From Spongilla lacustris (Eukaryota; Porifera; Demospongiae; Spongillida; Spongillidae), in assembly GCA_949361645.1 (NCBI GenBank), contig OX442431.1, forward strand, positions 7,836,849-7,900,848: 64,000 nt of DNA, in the 5' to 3' direction. The notes under the pieces were generated by a model that was not told the DNA's origin, did no database searches, and worked only from the letters and a program-made list of their open reading frames with translations. The translations under genes were made by a program, and so were the position numbers. Positions 10,385 to 19,816 of the stretch are shown here, piece by piece. Numbering within the stretch: the first letter of the stretch is position 1; each line of letters opens with the position of its first letter.

Positions 10385-12593
10385 TGTGTGTGCTGTGACC
10401 TCCTGTGTGTGTGTGCTGACCTCCTGTGTGTGTGTGTGCAGTGGTACTTACATGTTCTCTGAATCACACTAGATGTGTGCTGCTGACATGGTACACTGTT
10501 GTGGTGCCCTCATTGAACGACAGGTTAGGGTGGGCATCTATAGGGGTGGGCATCTAAAGGGATGAGCATAGAGGGGTGGGGGGGCATAGGGGTGGGGGGG
10601 GGCATAGGGGTGGGGGGGCATAGGGGTGGGGGGGCATAGGGGTGGGGGGGCATAGGGGTGGGGGGGGGCATAGAGGGGTGGGGGGGGGCTTTCAGTATGA
10701 TTTGTTCTTTCAATCTCCAGGGTGTGTCTCACTCGGAGAGCTTTCTTGAAGCCCTGGATGCACTTACAAAGTTGGTACTTTCCAAAATACATGTACTTGT
10801 TTGTGTGTGGGTTTTGGTTAAAAAAAATTAAGTTAGACAGTGAGATGAAGAATCTCCCACCACTTAGCCTATCTTGGTTAAGAATGCCCCGCCCACTAAG
10901 CCAATCTCCTGTCCACTATGTGTTCAATCTTTGATCAAACAGGAACAGCTTGCTGAGGGTACAGCAAGGTGTGGAGCTCTCCAAACAACAGGTAATGTTT
11001 CCATGCAATACCACCTGTCTTCTCTGCTGGGCATCATTCCATACCACCTCTTTGCTGGGCACCATTCCATACCACTGCTTTACTGGGCACCATTCCATAC
11101 CATCAGCAAATGGCCATTGTAGCACAAGTGAAGAATTTCATAGACTTGCATCAAGTTGTCTGCACCGGACCCTTCATATACGCTTACGTTGAAGAGGTTG
11201 GTGTTTACCTTAGCTTGGTCCCTCCCTCCTCTCCATCCCCTCCCTCCCTCCCTCCCTCTTTTCCCTTTCCCTATGCTTACAGGGAATGCCACACTCCAAA
11301 GGGTTTTCTAAACCAATGCTTCTTTGCAAGTTGGCAAGGTTCTTGCGTGAGGCTTGGATAAGTTTGGTATGTGAGGTGTGACATATCCCATTTCAGTAAT
11401 GAATAGTGCCCCCCTCCCCCTTAAGAACAAGCGGGCAAGAAGCCTTCCTTTCATACTGTCTGCACCTTTGGAGGACAGCCAAGGTAGGAGGGAGGGGCAC
11501 CCGGGCACCCCCTTGTTCAATTTGCCTCATTGTTCGATCTCCAAGGGAACTGCATTGTGGTGGGCGTGCCTCCTCACTCAGATGATACTCGGAAAAGGTG
11601 TGGCTAGCTCGCTCGTCCTTACCTCATGTCAACACACACATGCACACACACATACACACACATGCACACACACATGCACACACGTGCACACACACATGCA
11701 CATACACACACACATGTGCACACATGTGCACACACATGCACACACGTGCACACACACATGCACATACACACACACACATGCACATACACACACACACATG
11801 CACATACACACACACATGTGCACACATGTGCACACATGTGCACACACATGCACACACGTGCACACACACATGCACATACACACATGCACACACATGCACA
11901 CACTACACATGCACACACTACACATGCACACACACTACACGTGCACACACCTGCACACCACACATGCACACACCTGCACACAACACACATGCACATACAC
12001 ACACTACACATGCACACACACTACACGTGCACACACCTGCACACCACACATGCACACACCTGCACACAACACACATGCACATACACACACTACACATGCA
12101 CACACACTACACGTGCACACACCTGCACACCACACATGCACACACACTACACGTGCACACACCTGCACACAACACACATGCACACACCTGCACACAACAC
12201 ACATGCACACACCTGCACACACCTGCACACAACACACATGCACACACCTGCACACACTACACATGCACACACCTGCACACACATGCACACAACACACATG
12301 CACACAACACACATGCACACACCTGCACACAACACACACACATACACACTGGTGCACTAAATTTGATTGTGCCTGGCCTGTGTCCATTTCATACAGTGAG
12401 TTTGCAAGAGCCTTTCTACACGCTTCGGACAGGATACAAGCTGAAGCGTCATTTGACCACTTTGATGGCTCAGGTGAGCTGGTGGTGCCCAGGCTCTTCT
12501 TACGTGAACATCTTTGTCTGTGTAGTCATGACGATCAGTGTTGAAGATCGTGGGCGGTTCTTTGATGCCCTTACTGCCCTCTCAGCTGTTTAA
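5847..12593 (+). CDS. CDC45: Cell division control protein 45
   Basis: Essential subunit of the CMG helicase (Cdc45-MCM-GINS) that unwinds DNA at replication forks; a RecJ-like DHH-fold protein in the nucleus. I trace 23 exons: 5847-5900, 5956-6203, 6323-6365, 6430-6501, 6566-6646, 6698-6744, 7066-7114, 7170-7231, 7289-7339, 7482-7541, 8971-9027, 9199-9270, 9323-9382, 10117-10270, 10473-10523, 10721-10770, 10943-10991, 11107-11196, 11283-11361, 11397-11483, 11546-11597, 12397-12473, 12526-12593. Their sum is 1713 nt, 570 aa (human 566). Diagnostic stretches are ALDVDALCTCKILQALF, the acidic loop DEDPDEYFSDEDS with the KRRR basic patch, LLWWAIIGLTEQ, SLCNSEYTA and the terminal VEDRGRFFDALTAL. 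Exon 4 end and the 19/20 junction (a 35-nt intron) are the least certain. Introns 2, 10, 13, 14, 15 and 21 are tandem arrays. Confidence 0.95.
6204..6276. repeat. (GT)n microsatellite starting at CDC45 donor
   Basis: About 36 GT dinucleotides. The first GT is the 5' splice site of CDC45 exon 2, so donor and repeat are the same sequence. Confidence 0.95.
6850..7040. repeat. Polypyrimidine-rich low-complexity tract, CDC45 intron 6
   Basis: Imperfect CCCTCC/CTTCCCT repeats forming a long pyrimidine tract before the exon 7 acceptor at 7065. Confidence 0.8.
7545..8938. repeat. 12/7-bp composite minisatellite, CDC45 intron 10
   Basis: Well over 100 copies of a 12-bp unit (CCTTGATGTGTG) interspersed with a 7-bp shortened unit (CCTTGTG). 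The array begins immediately after the exon 10 donor, whose own bases (GTGTGGCCTTGATGTG) resemble the first unit. On the minus strand it creates a 547-codon artefactual reading frame rich in His, Thr and Lys. Confidence 0.95.
9391..10098. repeat. 16-bp minisatellite, CDC45 intron 13
   Basis: About 44 copies of GAGGGAGGGAGCCATG with A/G variation. It starts 8 bp after the exon 13 donor and fills the intron to within about 20 bp of the next acceptor. All six frames stay open because the unit lacks stops, giving several artefactual reading frames. Confidence 0.95.
10271..10440. repeat. GT microsatellite with 17-bp donor-copy units, CDC45 intron 14
   Basis: The unit GTGTGTGCTGACCTCCT is repeated from the exact donor position (10271), then passes into a pure GT run and back to the longer unit. 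Each copy is a plausible pseudo-donor. Confidence 0.92.
10524..10690. repeat. G-rich minisatellite, CDC45 intron 15
   Basis: Copies of a 15-20 bp unit (GGGGTGGGGGGGCATA) starting at the exon 15 donor. Strong G-quadruplex-forming potential on the coding strand. Confidence 0.9.
11629..12350. repeat. CA-rich higher-order minisatellite, CDC45 intron 21
   Basis: Units such as ACACATGCACACA, CACACCTGCACA and ACTACACGTGCA arranged in longer repeating blocks of roughly 100 bp in the second half. It gives long His-Thr and Cys-Val artefactual frames. Confidence 0.92.
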
Positions 12594-12860
12594 AGAAGCA
12601 GCAACATTTCTGTGTCATGTCTGTGCTCTGCTGTGTGTCCTCTCTAGCTGTGCACTGCAGCTGTTTTATTTTATTTTATTTTTAAAAAGAAAATGATATT
12701 ATATGAACCCTGTGTAACCACAGCAGCTAGGTGAGGGTCATACAAATGAGCAGATAATGGATCATTGTGGTGATTCAACAGGAAGTGCAGCAGCTAAAGC
12801 AGGAAGTCGAACAGGAGCTTAATATTCTAGATGGCAAACAAAACAGTGGTTGCCATAGGA

Positions 12861-12895
<35 letters not shown>

Positions 12896-13024
12896 GTCCA
12901 ACATATCAATACCACTTTAATACAAAAACAATTGACAATTAAAATAAGCGGACAATGAAAACATGAAAAAGAACTTGATGGTCCATAGCAACCAGTAAGC
13001 CTGGCCACACCCATTTATGTGCTT
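12594..13024. other. Intergenic between convergent CDC45 and GRK
   Basis: A 431-bp gap with a T-rich stretch at 12665-12685, and a (CA)n run at 12864-12894. A short open frame at 12767-12840 reads as a Gln/Glu-rich helix but has no flanking exons that I can find. Confidence 0.6.
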
Positions 13025-16000
13025 TTAAGTATCTGGAGCTTGGGGACTGACAAGCGATGAGGAGCTGCTCTTCTTGCTGATCCCCTTGGAGTTGCTATGA
13101 GCTGGAACAGTGCTTGACAACGCAACTGCATCTGAGAGCTGCCTGGACCACAGGTCTTGTTCAAAGGTTGCCTAGGAACAAAGGACACAATTGGATCATG
13201 GTGCATGTGTTGGGAGGGGGGGGGGGGAAACCAATAATAAGGAGGGAGGGAGGGAGGGAGGGAGGGAGGGAGGGAGGGAGGGAGGGAGGGAGGGAGGGAG
13301 GGAGGGAGGGAGGGAGGGAGGGAGGGAGGGAGGGAGGGAGGGAGGGAGGGAGGGAGGGAGGGAGGGAAGGTGGGAGGGAGGGAGACCAGAAGTAGTAGCA
13401 CTTACATCAAATCGCACGGAGTGATCCTTTCGACCTGCAGTCACACATATGGACTTAAAGCTCTTCATCTCTTTGACTTCCACCTTGCAAGATGCATCAA
13501 ACAGGACTGACTGGGCCTTGGGTATTTGCTGTCCACAAAAGAATAGGAGTGTGACGGTTAGGGTTAAGTGTGACGGTTAGGGTTACACAGGTAGTTGATT
13601 ACATCATCATAAATCCCACGAGTTAGTCACTTGTGATATAGGCAAAACTCTTTGTACACATTTTATTCCAAATCTTTTTTACGACATAAGCATTGGTGTG
13701 GTAAGGGAGGGGGAGGGTTAATGGTGTGGTAAAGGAGGGAGAGGGTTAATGGTGTGGTAAGGGAGGGAGAGGGTTAATGGTGTGGTAAAGGAGGGAGAGG
13801 GTTAATGGTGTGGTAAAGGAGGGGAAGGGTTAAACATGTAGTACGTAAAGCTTTTGTTAAATGTAACAAACTGAAAAACTCCTCCCCCTCTAATCCTCCC
13901 AACCTTACACTAAAACTTTCAGCCCAGTCCAGCTTGTTCTGATACAGCAGAAAGTACTTCCTCTGCCAGTGCTGGTAAATTCCAGCTGCCTTGTCTAATC
14001 TGTAACCATACCCCTGAAGTATAACATCAGGAGACACTGTGCGAGGATCGTAGACTGTTGGAGAGGGGTGGGGAAGGAGGGGTGTGGGGAGGGGTGGGGG
14101 TGGGGGAGGGGTGGGGGTGGGGGTGGGGGAGGGAGAGAGGTGGGAGAGGGAGAGAGGTGGGAGTGGGAGGGGTGATACAGTACCAGCTAAGTTAAGTGAT
14201 GAACCAAATGTGACATACAAGCCACGCCCTTCTTGACTCCCTTGTCCTTCATATCCTGCTTGTCCCTCTCCGCATTTACCGTGTCAAAAATGCCCTCTGT
14301 GGGAGGGGTGGGATGAGAAGTGTGTGTGTGTGTGGGGGAGTGGGTGTGGTCAACCATACCCATCATCTCAGCTTGCCATCGGTCTGAGACAAGTAAGTTG
14401 AACACTTTGTAGCGACTCTGATCATCATCCTCCAGCTAGAGGGATAACACTTTGAGTGTGGATGGTGTCTCAAACACATGTGTGCTGTTACTGCACCTTG
14501 ACCCCACGGGTTTCGTCATCATCAAAGCTGCCAATGTCAAAGGCATCTGCGGCATTAACCTCGCCACGAGGGGGGAGGAGGGGGGGCTTCACCTGAGGTG
14601 TAGTGAGGATGGAGTAGGGGGTACAAGCTACATACTCAAGCACACACATGCACACACACTTGCACACACATGCACACAAACATACACACACATGCACACA
14701 CATGCACACACACATACACACATGCACACACACATACACACATGCACACACACATACACACATGCACACACACATACACACATGCACACACACATGTACA
14801 CACACTACACATGCACACAGCTCACACACTACACATGCACACAGCTCACACACACACACTACACATGCACACAGCTCACACACACACACTACACATGCAC
14901 ACAGCTCACACACACACACTACAATGCACACAGCTCACACACACACACTACAATGCACACAGCTCACACACACACACTACAATGCACACAGCTCACACAC
15001 ACACTACAATGCACACAGCTCACACACACACACTACAATGCACACAGCTCACACACACACACTACAATGCACACAGCTCACACACACACACTACAATGCA
15101 CACAGCTCACACACACACTGTGCACCTTCTTGTTGAGAACGTCCTCCCAATTGATAGTCCGGAAAAATGGCAGTTCCTTTAGCTCCTCTGACCTGTGTAG
15201 GGGTGGAGCATGAGAGGGGATGCAACCCCAATGCCACACCCACTCACCCCCTCCCCTTGCATCCAAGCCTCTTGGCAGGGTCTTTCTCCAGCATACCCAC
15301 AAGCATCTCTATCAACTCCTGCGTGGCATTGGTCGGCACAATGATATCTTGATCCAAGGTGAGCTGATCAATTTCCTCTTTGTTTTTGGCGTGCTGGACA
15401 CGAAATGGACTGTGGCTAGTGGGGGAAACCAAGGTGACACCACATCAACCAGGAAGTGGTACCACAATGCTTACCCTTTGAACAGCTTGTACAACACACA
15501 GCCCAGAGAGAACCAGTCTGCAGTGAAGGTGTAGTGTACGCCCTTCTTGATCACCTCTGGAGCCATGTAGCCATGGGTACCACTGACAACAAGGGAGGTC
15601 AAGACTTGGTAAGGTGCAGGGAAACAAAGGTGGGCTCTAGATAGGGACATACACACTGGAGGAAGGTGGGTACTCCCTGTACTCGCAGGCAAGCCCCAGG
15701 TCAGATATGCGCACATGGCCTTGTTCGTCCAACAGAATGTTGGAAGGCTGAGCAACAGAATGGACCTTATACCCAATTAGGATTGCGATATTGTTGGCTT
15801 GCCTTCAGGTCTCGATACACGATCCCTTGTGCATGGATGTGTTCAAGTCCAAGGATTAACTCTGCAGCGTAGAACCGAATCTGGAGGCAAACATGATCAA
15901 TCAAGTCTGTTACTATCCATCACTGTCTCCTCATCCTCCATCAAATCCCCACTATCACTGTCCCCTCATCCTCCATCAAATCCCCACTATCACTGTCCCC

Positions 16001-17829
16001 TCATCCTCCATACCTCTCCCACCCCTCCCTCATCCTCCATACCTCTCCCACCCCTCCCTCCACCCCCCTCACACCTCATCTTCATTGAACACCCCATGTT
16101 GGGTGAGGTGATAGTGCAGGTCTCCACCATTCATCAGGTCCAACACAAAGCATAACTTCTCATTGGTCTGGAAGGCATAGTAGAGGTTGACCACAAAGGG
16201 ACTGCTGACCTGCAAGGACACACCTCCTGTCATCCCAAGGACACACCTCCTGTCATCCCAAACTTCCTAACAGCTGTCATGCCCCCCCCCACACCTTTGC
16301 CAGCCCCCATGCCCCCCCCACCTTTGCCAGCCCCCATGCCCCCCCCCCCTAACTTTGCCAGCTCCCATGCCCCCCCCCCCCCACCTTTGCCAGCCCCCAT
16401 GCTCCCCCCCCCCCCCCCCCCCCCACCTTTGCCAGCATATTCTTCTCGTTGAGAGCCAGCAGTTCTCCCTTCTTCACTTTGATTCTCTTCTTGTCTAGAA
16501 GCTTGAGAGCAAACCTGTTTGTGTGGAAGAAAGTTCAGGAACATTGGCCACACCCCTTTGCAAGGACAACACCCCTTATGATTTTCAGTAGCCTGGTTAT
16601 AGCTTACATCTTTCCAGAATCGTCCTTCCTGCATCCATACACTTCCCCAAAGCCACCTCTGCCAATAATCCTGTGAACGCTGAAGTCCGTCAGGGATATC
16701 TGCGTAGCAAGGGGGTGTTATGCCACACCCCCTAACGTCCCCCTCGTGTACCTGCTCAGGCACCAGTAGCTCCATGTACTTCCATTGGCAGAACCTCACA
16801 TACTCCTCACTGGAGGTAAGTCCATTATCCCTCAGGCCAAACCCTCCCTCCCTCAACCTCCTCCTCCCCCCACAAGTACCTTACCTTACTGAGAACTGCT
16901 TCATGTAGCGGCTATCAAGAGAAGCTGTCAGATGCTCCTTCATCGCACTGAAGAGGTCATGTGGACATTTCCCTCCCCTCAGGTTATCTGATACTTGGTC
17001 TATGATAGCCTTAGGGAGATCTTCCTACACACACAGTCATCTCGTAAATGTCTTCACCAAAATGCATCTCTGCACACTTCCAAACCCAGGCCTCTCTTTC
17101 CCCAGCCTGCGCACCCCTTCCTTACTATGCTCATGGCTAGCATGTTGGCAAATACGAACTGGTCGTATATCTCCTTTGCCTTCCTTCTTCGCAGGTCCGG
17201 GCTGGCTATCTTCTCGTAGTTAATGATCTGGGAGAGCCACGGAGATGGACGGAGTTATAACAGAAGAGGAGCACGCACGTTACTTACAGCTTTCAGAAAG
17301 CCCAGCATTGGGCAGCTTTGCTGGATAAACTTCTCGAGGTAGTGGGCTCCTGTTACGTATGACGGAAATTAAGTTAAATAGTAAGGAATGGCAACTATTG
17401 ACGGAGTCAATAACACGGTCGACGCGGTGAAGTGGGAGTATTCGCAACACACAAGGAAACGCACCCATTCTCTGATAGTAGATCTTGGGGAAGGTGTACA
17501 GGCCATTTTTAACCAGGTACTGGTGTACTACACTGTGCACGCTGCGATGATGTATATGGTGGGGAAAAATGGACCGGCAGTTTAACAGTGTAAGGAGCCA
17601 GCCCTAGGCTACTAGTGCAATTGTGCTTATAAAATGTGCCCAATTTTAAATTAGCGACCTCCTTCCTATACAAGCATGCAGTTGGACGCGTAGCCATGGG
17701 TCTTTAAACCCCAGCTGACCTTGGCTCAGGTAAAGTGAACTTCTTGATTGTCTTGGAAGTAGACTCTTTGGAACGCTCCATAGCCATCAGGTAGGAGACA
17801 TCCGCCAATACTGACTCCAGGTCTGCCAT
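13025..17829 (-). CDS. G protein-coupled receptor kinase, GRK2/3 (beta-ARK) type
   Basis: Ser/Thr kinase that phosphorylates agonist-bound GPCRs and recruits arrestin. Twenty exons (minus): 17720-17829, 17465-17541, 17288-17349, 17126-17227, 16885-17024, 16752-16809, 16608-16699, 16427-16514, 16075-16209, 15803-15880, 15653-15747, 15475-15582, 15248-15415, 15126-15192, 14497-14592, 14360-14435, 14219-14296, 13909-14054, 13406-13528, 13025-13171; 681 aa (human GRK2 689). N-terminus [18 protein letters not shown] is nearly identical to GRK2. RGS-homology region about 30-175, kinase about 190-450 with [34 protein letters not shown] and [10 protein letters not shown], then [18 protein letters not shown] and a PH domain about 540-640 ([18 protein letters not shown]) for G-beta-gamma and lipid. 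Intron 10 has a GC donor. Confidence 0.95.
13235..13385. repeat. (GGGA)n microsatellite, last GRK intron
   Basis: About 36 GGGA units on the plus strand, i.e. TCCC on the coding strand of GRK, lying between exons 19 and 20. Confidence 0.95.
13690..13832. repeat. 28-bp minisatellite, GRK intron 18
   Basis: About five copies of a unit containing GTGGTAAGGGAGGGAGAGGG followed by TTAATGGT, directly downstream of exon 19 side of the intron. Confidence 0.88.
14062..14170. repeat. G-rich low-complexity, GRK intron 17
   Basis: GGGGTGGGGGTGGGGGA and AGAGGTGGGAG units, pyrimidine-rich on the coding strand and abutting the exon 18 acceptor. Confidence 0.85.
14640..15118. repeat. CA-rich higher-order minisatellite, GRK intron 14
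   Basis: First half is CACATGCACACAC-type units; second half is about ten copies of a 28-32 bp unit containing CTACAATGCACACAGCTCAC. On the coding strand this is a TG-rich intron. Confidence 0.92.
16272..16432. repeat. Minisatellite made of copied 5' splice sites, GRK intron 8
   Basis: Four to five copies of a roughly 28-30 bp unit including CCCCACCTTTGCCAGCCCCC. On the coding strand each unit reads CTGGCAAAG-GTGGGG, the exact last codons and donor of GRK exon 8 (real one ends at 16427). Confidence 0.88.
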
Positions 17830-18056
17830 GGTACATGTGGGTGCTGATACCAGGTACACGGATATTTCACGCGTATCCTCCCTGAGCCCGCACACGTAAC
17901 GTAACGATAATAAGTAATAATATTGCTTGCGCGACCAATTTACTCGGAAGACACATGTGACTTCCGGTCTAAAAAATGTGGATTTTTTTTTTCATTCTCT
18001 TTTTCTTTTCTGTTGGATTTTAAAGGGGCCGGGGTAAAGGGGGTTGAGGGGGATGT
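17830..18056. other. Intergenic between GRK start and PPIE stop
   Basis: Contains an A-rich tract (on the minus strand) at about 17984-18010 downstream of the PPIE stop. I see no gene. Confidence 0.6.
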
Positions 18057-18974
18057 TCATTGCATCTCGCCACAGCTGACAATCATTATAGGTCTGCTTG
18101 TCTTCCCCGATTGAGTACCATACTTCTCCATGTTCCGAACAACATCCATTCCTTCTTTTACTTGTCCAAATACAACGTGCTTGTTGTCTAACCAATCGGT
18201 TTTGTCTAAACAAATGAAGAACTGCGACCCATTGGTATTGGGTCCCGAGTTGGCCATGGAAAGTATTCCAGGCCCCGTGTGTTTCAGTTTAAAATTCTCG
18301 TCTTCAAACTTGGCGCTGTATATTGACTTTCCTCCCGTGCCGTTCTGGTTGGTGAAGTCCCCACCTTGGGCCATAAACTGCGGTATGATACGATGAAAGG
18401 GGCAGCCCCTATAGCCAAACCCTTTCTCCCCCGTGCATAAGGCGCGGAAGTTTTCCGCTGTCCTTGGAACTACATCTGCAAACAGCTCCATTACAATTTT
18501 GCCCGCGCTTTCCGAGCCGATTTGAATGTCCATGTACACCCGAGGATTTTCAGTCCTAGGTTTCTTTGCGGCGGGCTCTGAGGCCTCTGAAGCCTCACTC
18601 TGCGCTCCGCTCTGTCCCTTGTGCGCTGCCCGCGCTTCTTCCTCCTCCAGCGTCTTGCCCGCGTACTTGCGCAGCCAAGCATCTTCGGACCATACGGGGC
18701 GGGAGCTGCCCTCTTTAAGCATCTTAGGTCTTGCTATATTCACTCGAATCGTCTTACCGAATAGCTCGGACTCGTTCATATTGTCGATGGCGGCTGCAGC
18801 ATCCTCCATTAGTTCAAATTCCACGAAAGCAAACCCACGGTGCTTTTGAGTGGAGAAGTCTTGGGGTATGTTAACGTCAACCAGATCTCCAAACGGAATA
18901 AAGGCTGCGTGCAGCACCTTCTCATCCACCTCATCTGAAATTCCCCCCACATACAACACACGTTTATTCGCCAT
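18057..18974 (-). CDS. PPIE: Peptidyl-prolyl cis-trans isomerase E (RRM + cyclophilin)
   Basis: A nuclear cyclophilin of the activated spliceosome that catalyses proline cis-trans isomerisation and binds RNA. One uninterrupted frame of 305 aa (human 301). RRM at about 5-82 with RNP2-like VLYVGGIS and RNP1-like [11 protein letters not shown] basic/acidic linker follows ([16 protein letters not shown]), then a complete cyclophilin domain about 142-305 with the catalytic patch [26 protein letters not shown] and [13 protein letters not shown], which includes the Trp that makes cyclosporin-sensitive members. Start is the first ATG, directly before the RRM. The gene lacks introns in a neighbourhood where most other genes have many. 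It is head-to-head with the next gene, with a CRE/E-box-like site between. Confidence 0.96.
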   Translation of the reverse strand: MANKRVLYVGGISDEVDEKVLHAAFIPFGDLVDVNIPQDFSTQKHRGFAFVEFELMEDAAAAIDNMNESELFGKTIRVNIARPKMLKEGSSRPVWSEDAWLRKYAGKTLEEEEARAAHKGQSGAQSEASEASEPAAKKPRTENPRVYMDIQIGSESAGKIVMELFADVVPRTAENFRALCTGEKGFGYRGCPFHRIIPQFMAQGGDFTNQNGTGGKSIYSAKFEDENFKLKHTGPGILSMANSGPNTNGSQFFICLDKTDWLDNKHVVFGQVKEGMDVVRNMEKYGTQSGKTSRPIMIVSCGEMQ

Positions 18975-18983
18975 TTCTTGTTA

Positions 18984-18997
18984 TGACGTCACGTGAC
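18984..18997. promoter_or_regulatory. Overlapping CRE and E-box-like motif
   Basis: TGACGTCACGTGAC lies 10 bp upstream of the PPIE start codon and between two divergent genes. It joins a consensus CRE (TGACGTCA) and a CACGTG E-box/USF site; such sites are common in CpG-type housekeeping promoters. Function is inferred from motif and position only. Confidence 0.55.
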
Positions 18998-19020
18998 TTG
19001 GCTAGAAAGAGGAAAAAAAG

Positions 19021-19816
19021 ATACGGACGAGGAAGCGCGTAAGAAACTTTGTTAGACTGTGCACAGAGCAGTTTTCTGGAGTCGTGGACTAAGGGTCATG
19101 AGTGTTACCCAGGTAAGCTGGATTTTTACATGTTTGTATTGCGAGCTATGTTGCAGCACAGTTGCTTTTTGGGCAGATGCTGTATACTTTATAGATTCCA
19201 GCGTTACTAGTGAAAAGTCAAACGGTTATGCCTTTGAAGTGCCTGAGCGACTCTTTACCCAAATCGTTTCGTTTAATTTACATGGCAGTCCCCCGACACA
19301 AACCGCAAGAGTGTTATTGCACGAATTCATTGTAGTGTCTGCCCTAATAGGGTCCCGTCTTCAAGCGCTCTGAGCAGGAGCGCACAAACGGAGAAAAGAC
19401 ACAGAAGGTAAGTAAAGCCCCACTGGCCAAAACTACCTGCGGACCACCTGCAACGGGGTGATGGTTGGAGTACTTGTTTAGTGCGTGGGGTAGTAAACTG
19501 GTGGGGTTTGGGTGGATGTTATGTTTTATACCGTGGCCCCTTGGGACTCTTGTCAAAAGTAATCCTTCGAAAAGTTTCGCTGTTCCGGTGCATTGAGTGG
19601 AATAACCGCCACTTTGGCTCAGAATTGCATTGGTCGCATCGAGCCGAGACATTCTTTGTGTGCGCCGTGCTATCAAACAGTTATGTAGTATGCGGAGGAG
19701 GGTGAGCCTTGACCGATACAATTAGGTTGTGCGTGTGCTTAATGTACGCGGTGTTTCGTTCTGCACAAGGTGTGGAGTTGCGGACAAGCTTTTTTTTTTT
19801 GGTTTTGCTTTTGCAG
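19021..19816 (+). other. Probable 5' UTR/leader region of the 1729-aa protein gene
   Basis: Contains possible short non-coding exons ending in good donors (CCCAG-GTAAGC at about 19112 and CAGAAG-GTAAGT at about 19408), then an intron ending TTTTGCAG at 19816 immediately before the ATG. The leader structure is inferred, not proven. Confidence 0.4.

Noticed and set aside
11378..12593. Long His-Thr and Cys-Val frames
   Set aside because: CA-rich satellite in CDC45 intron 21; the parts with real coding sequence belong to CDC45 exons at the ends.
12767..12958. Coiled-coil-like frame (VIQQEVQQLKQEVEQEL)
   Set aside because: Lies after the CDC45 stop, is open for only about 75 bp before a CA repeat, and no partner exons or start context were found. 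Possibly 3' UTR.
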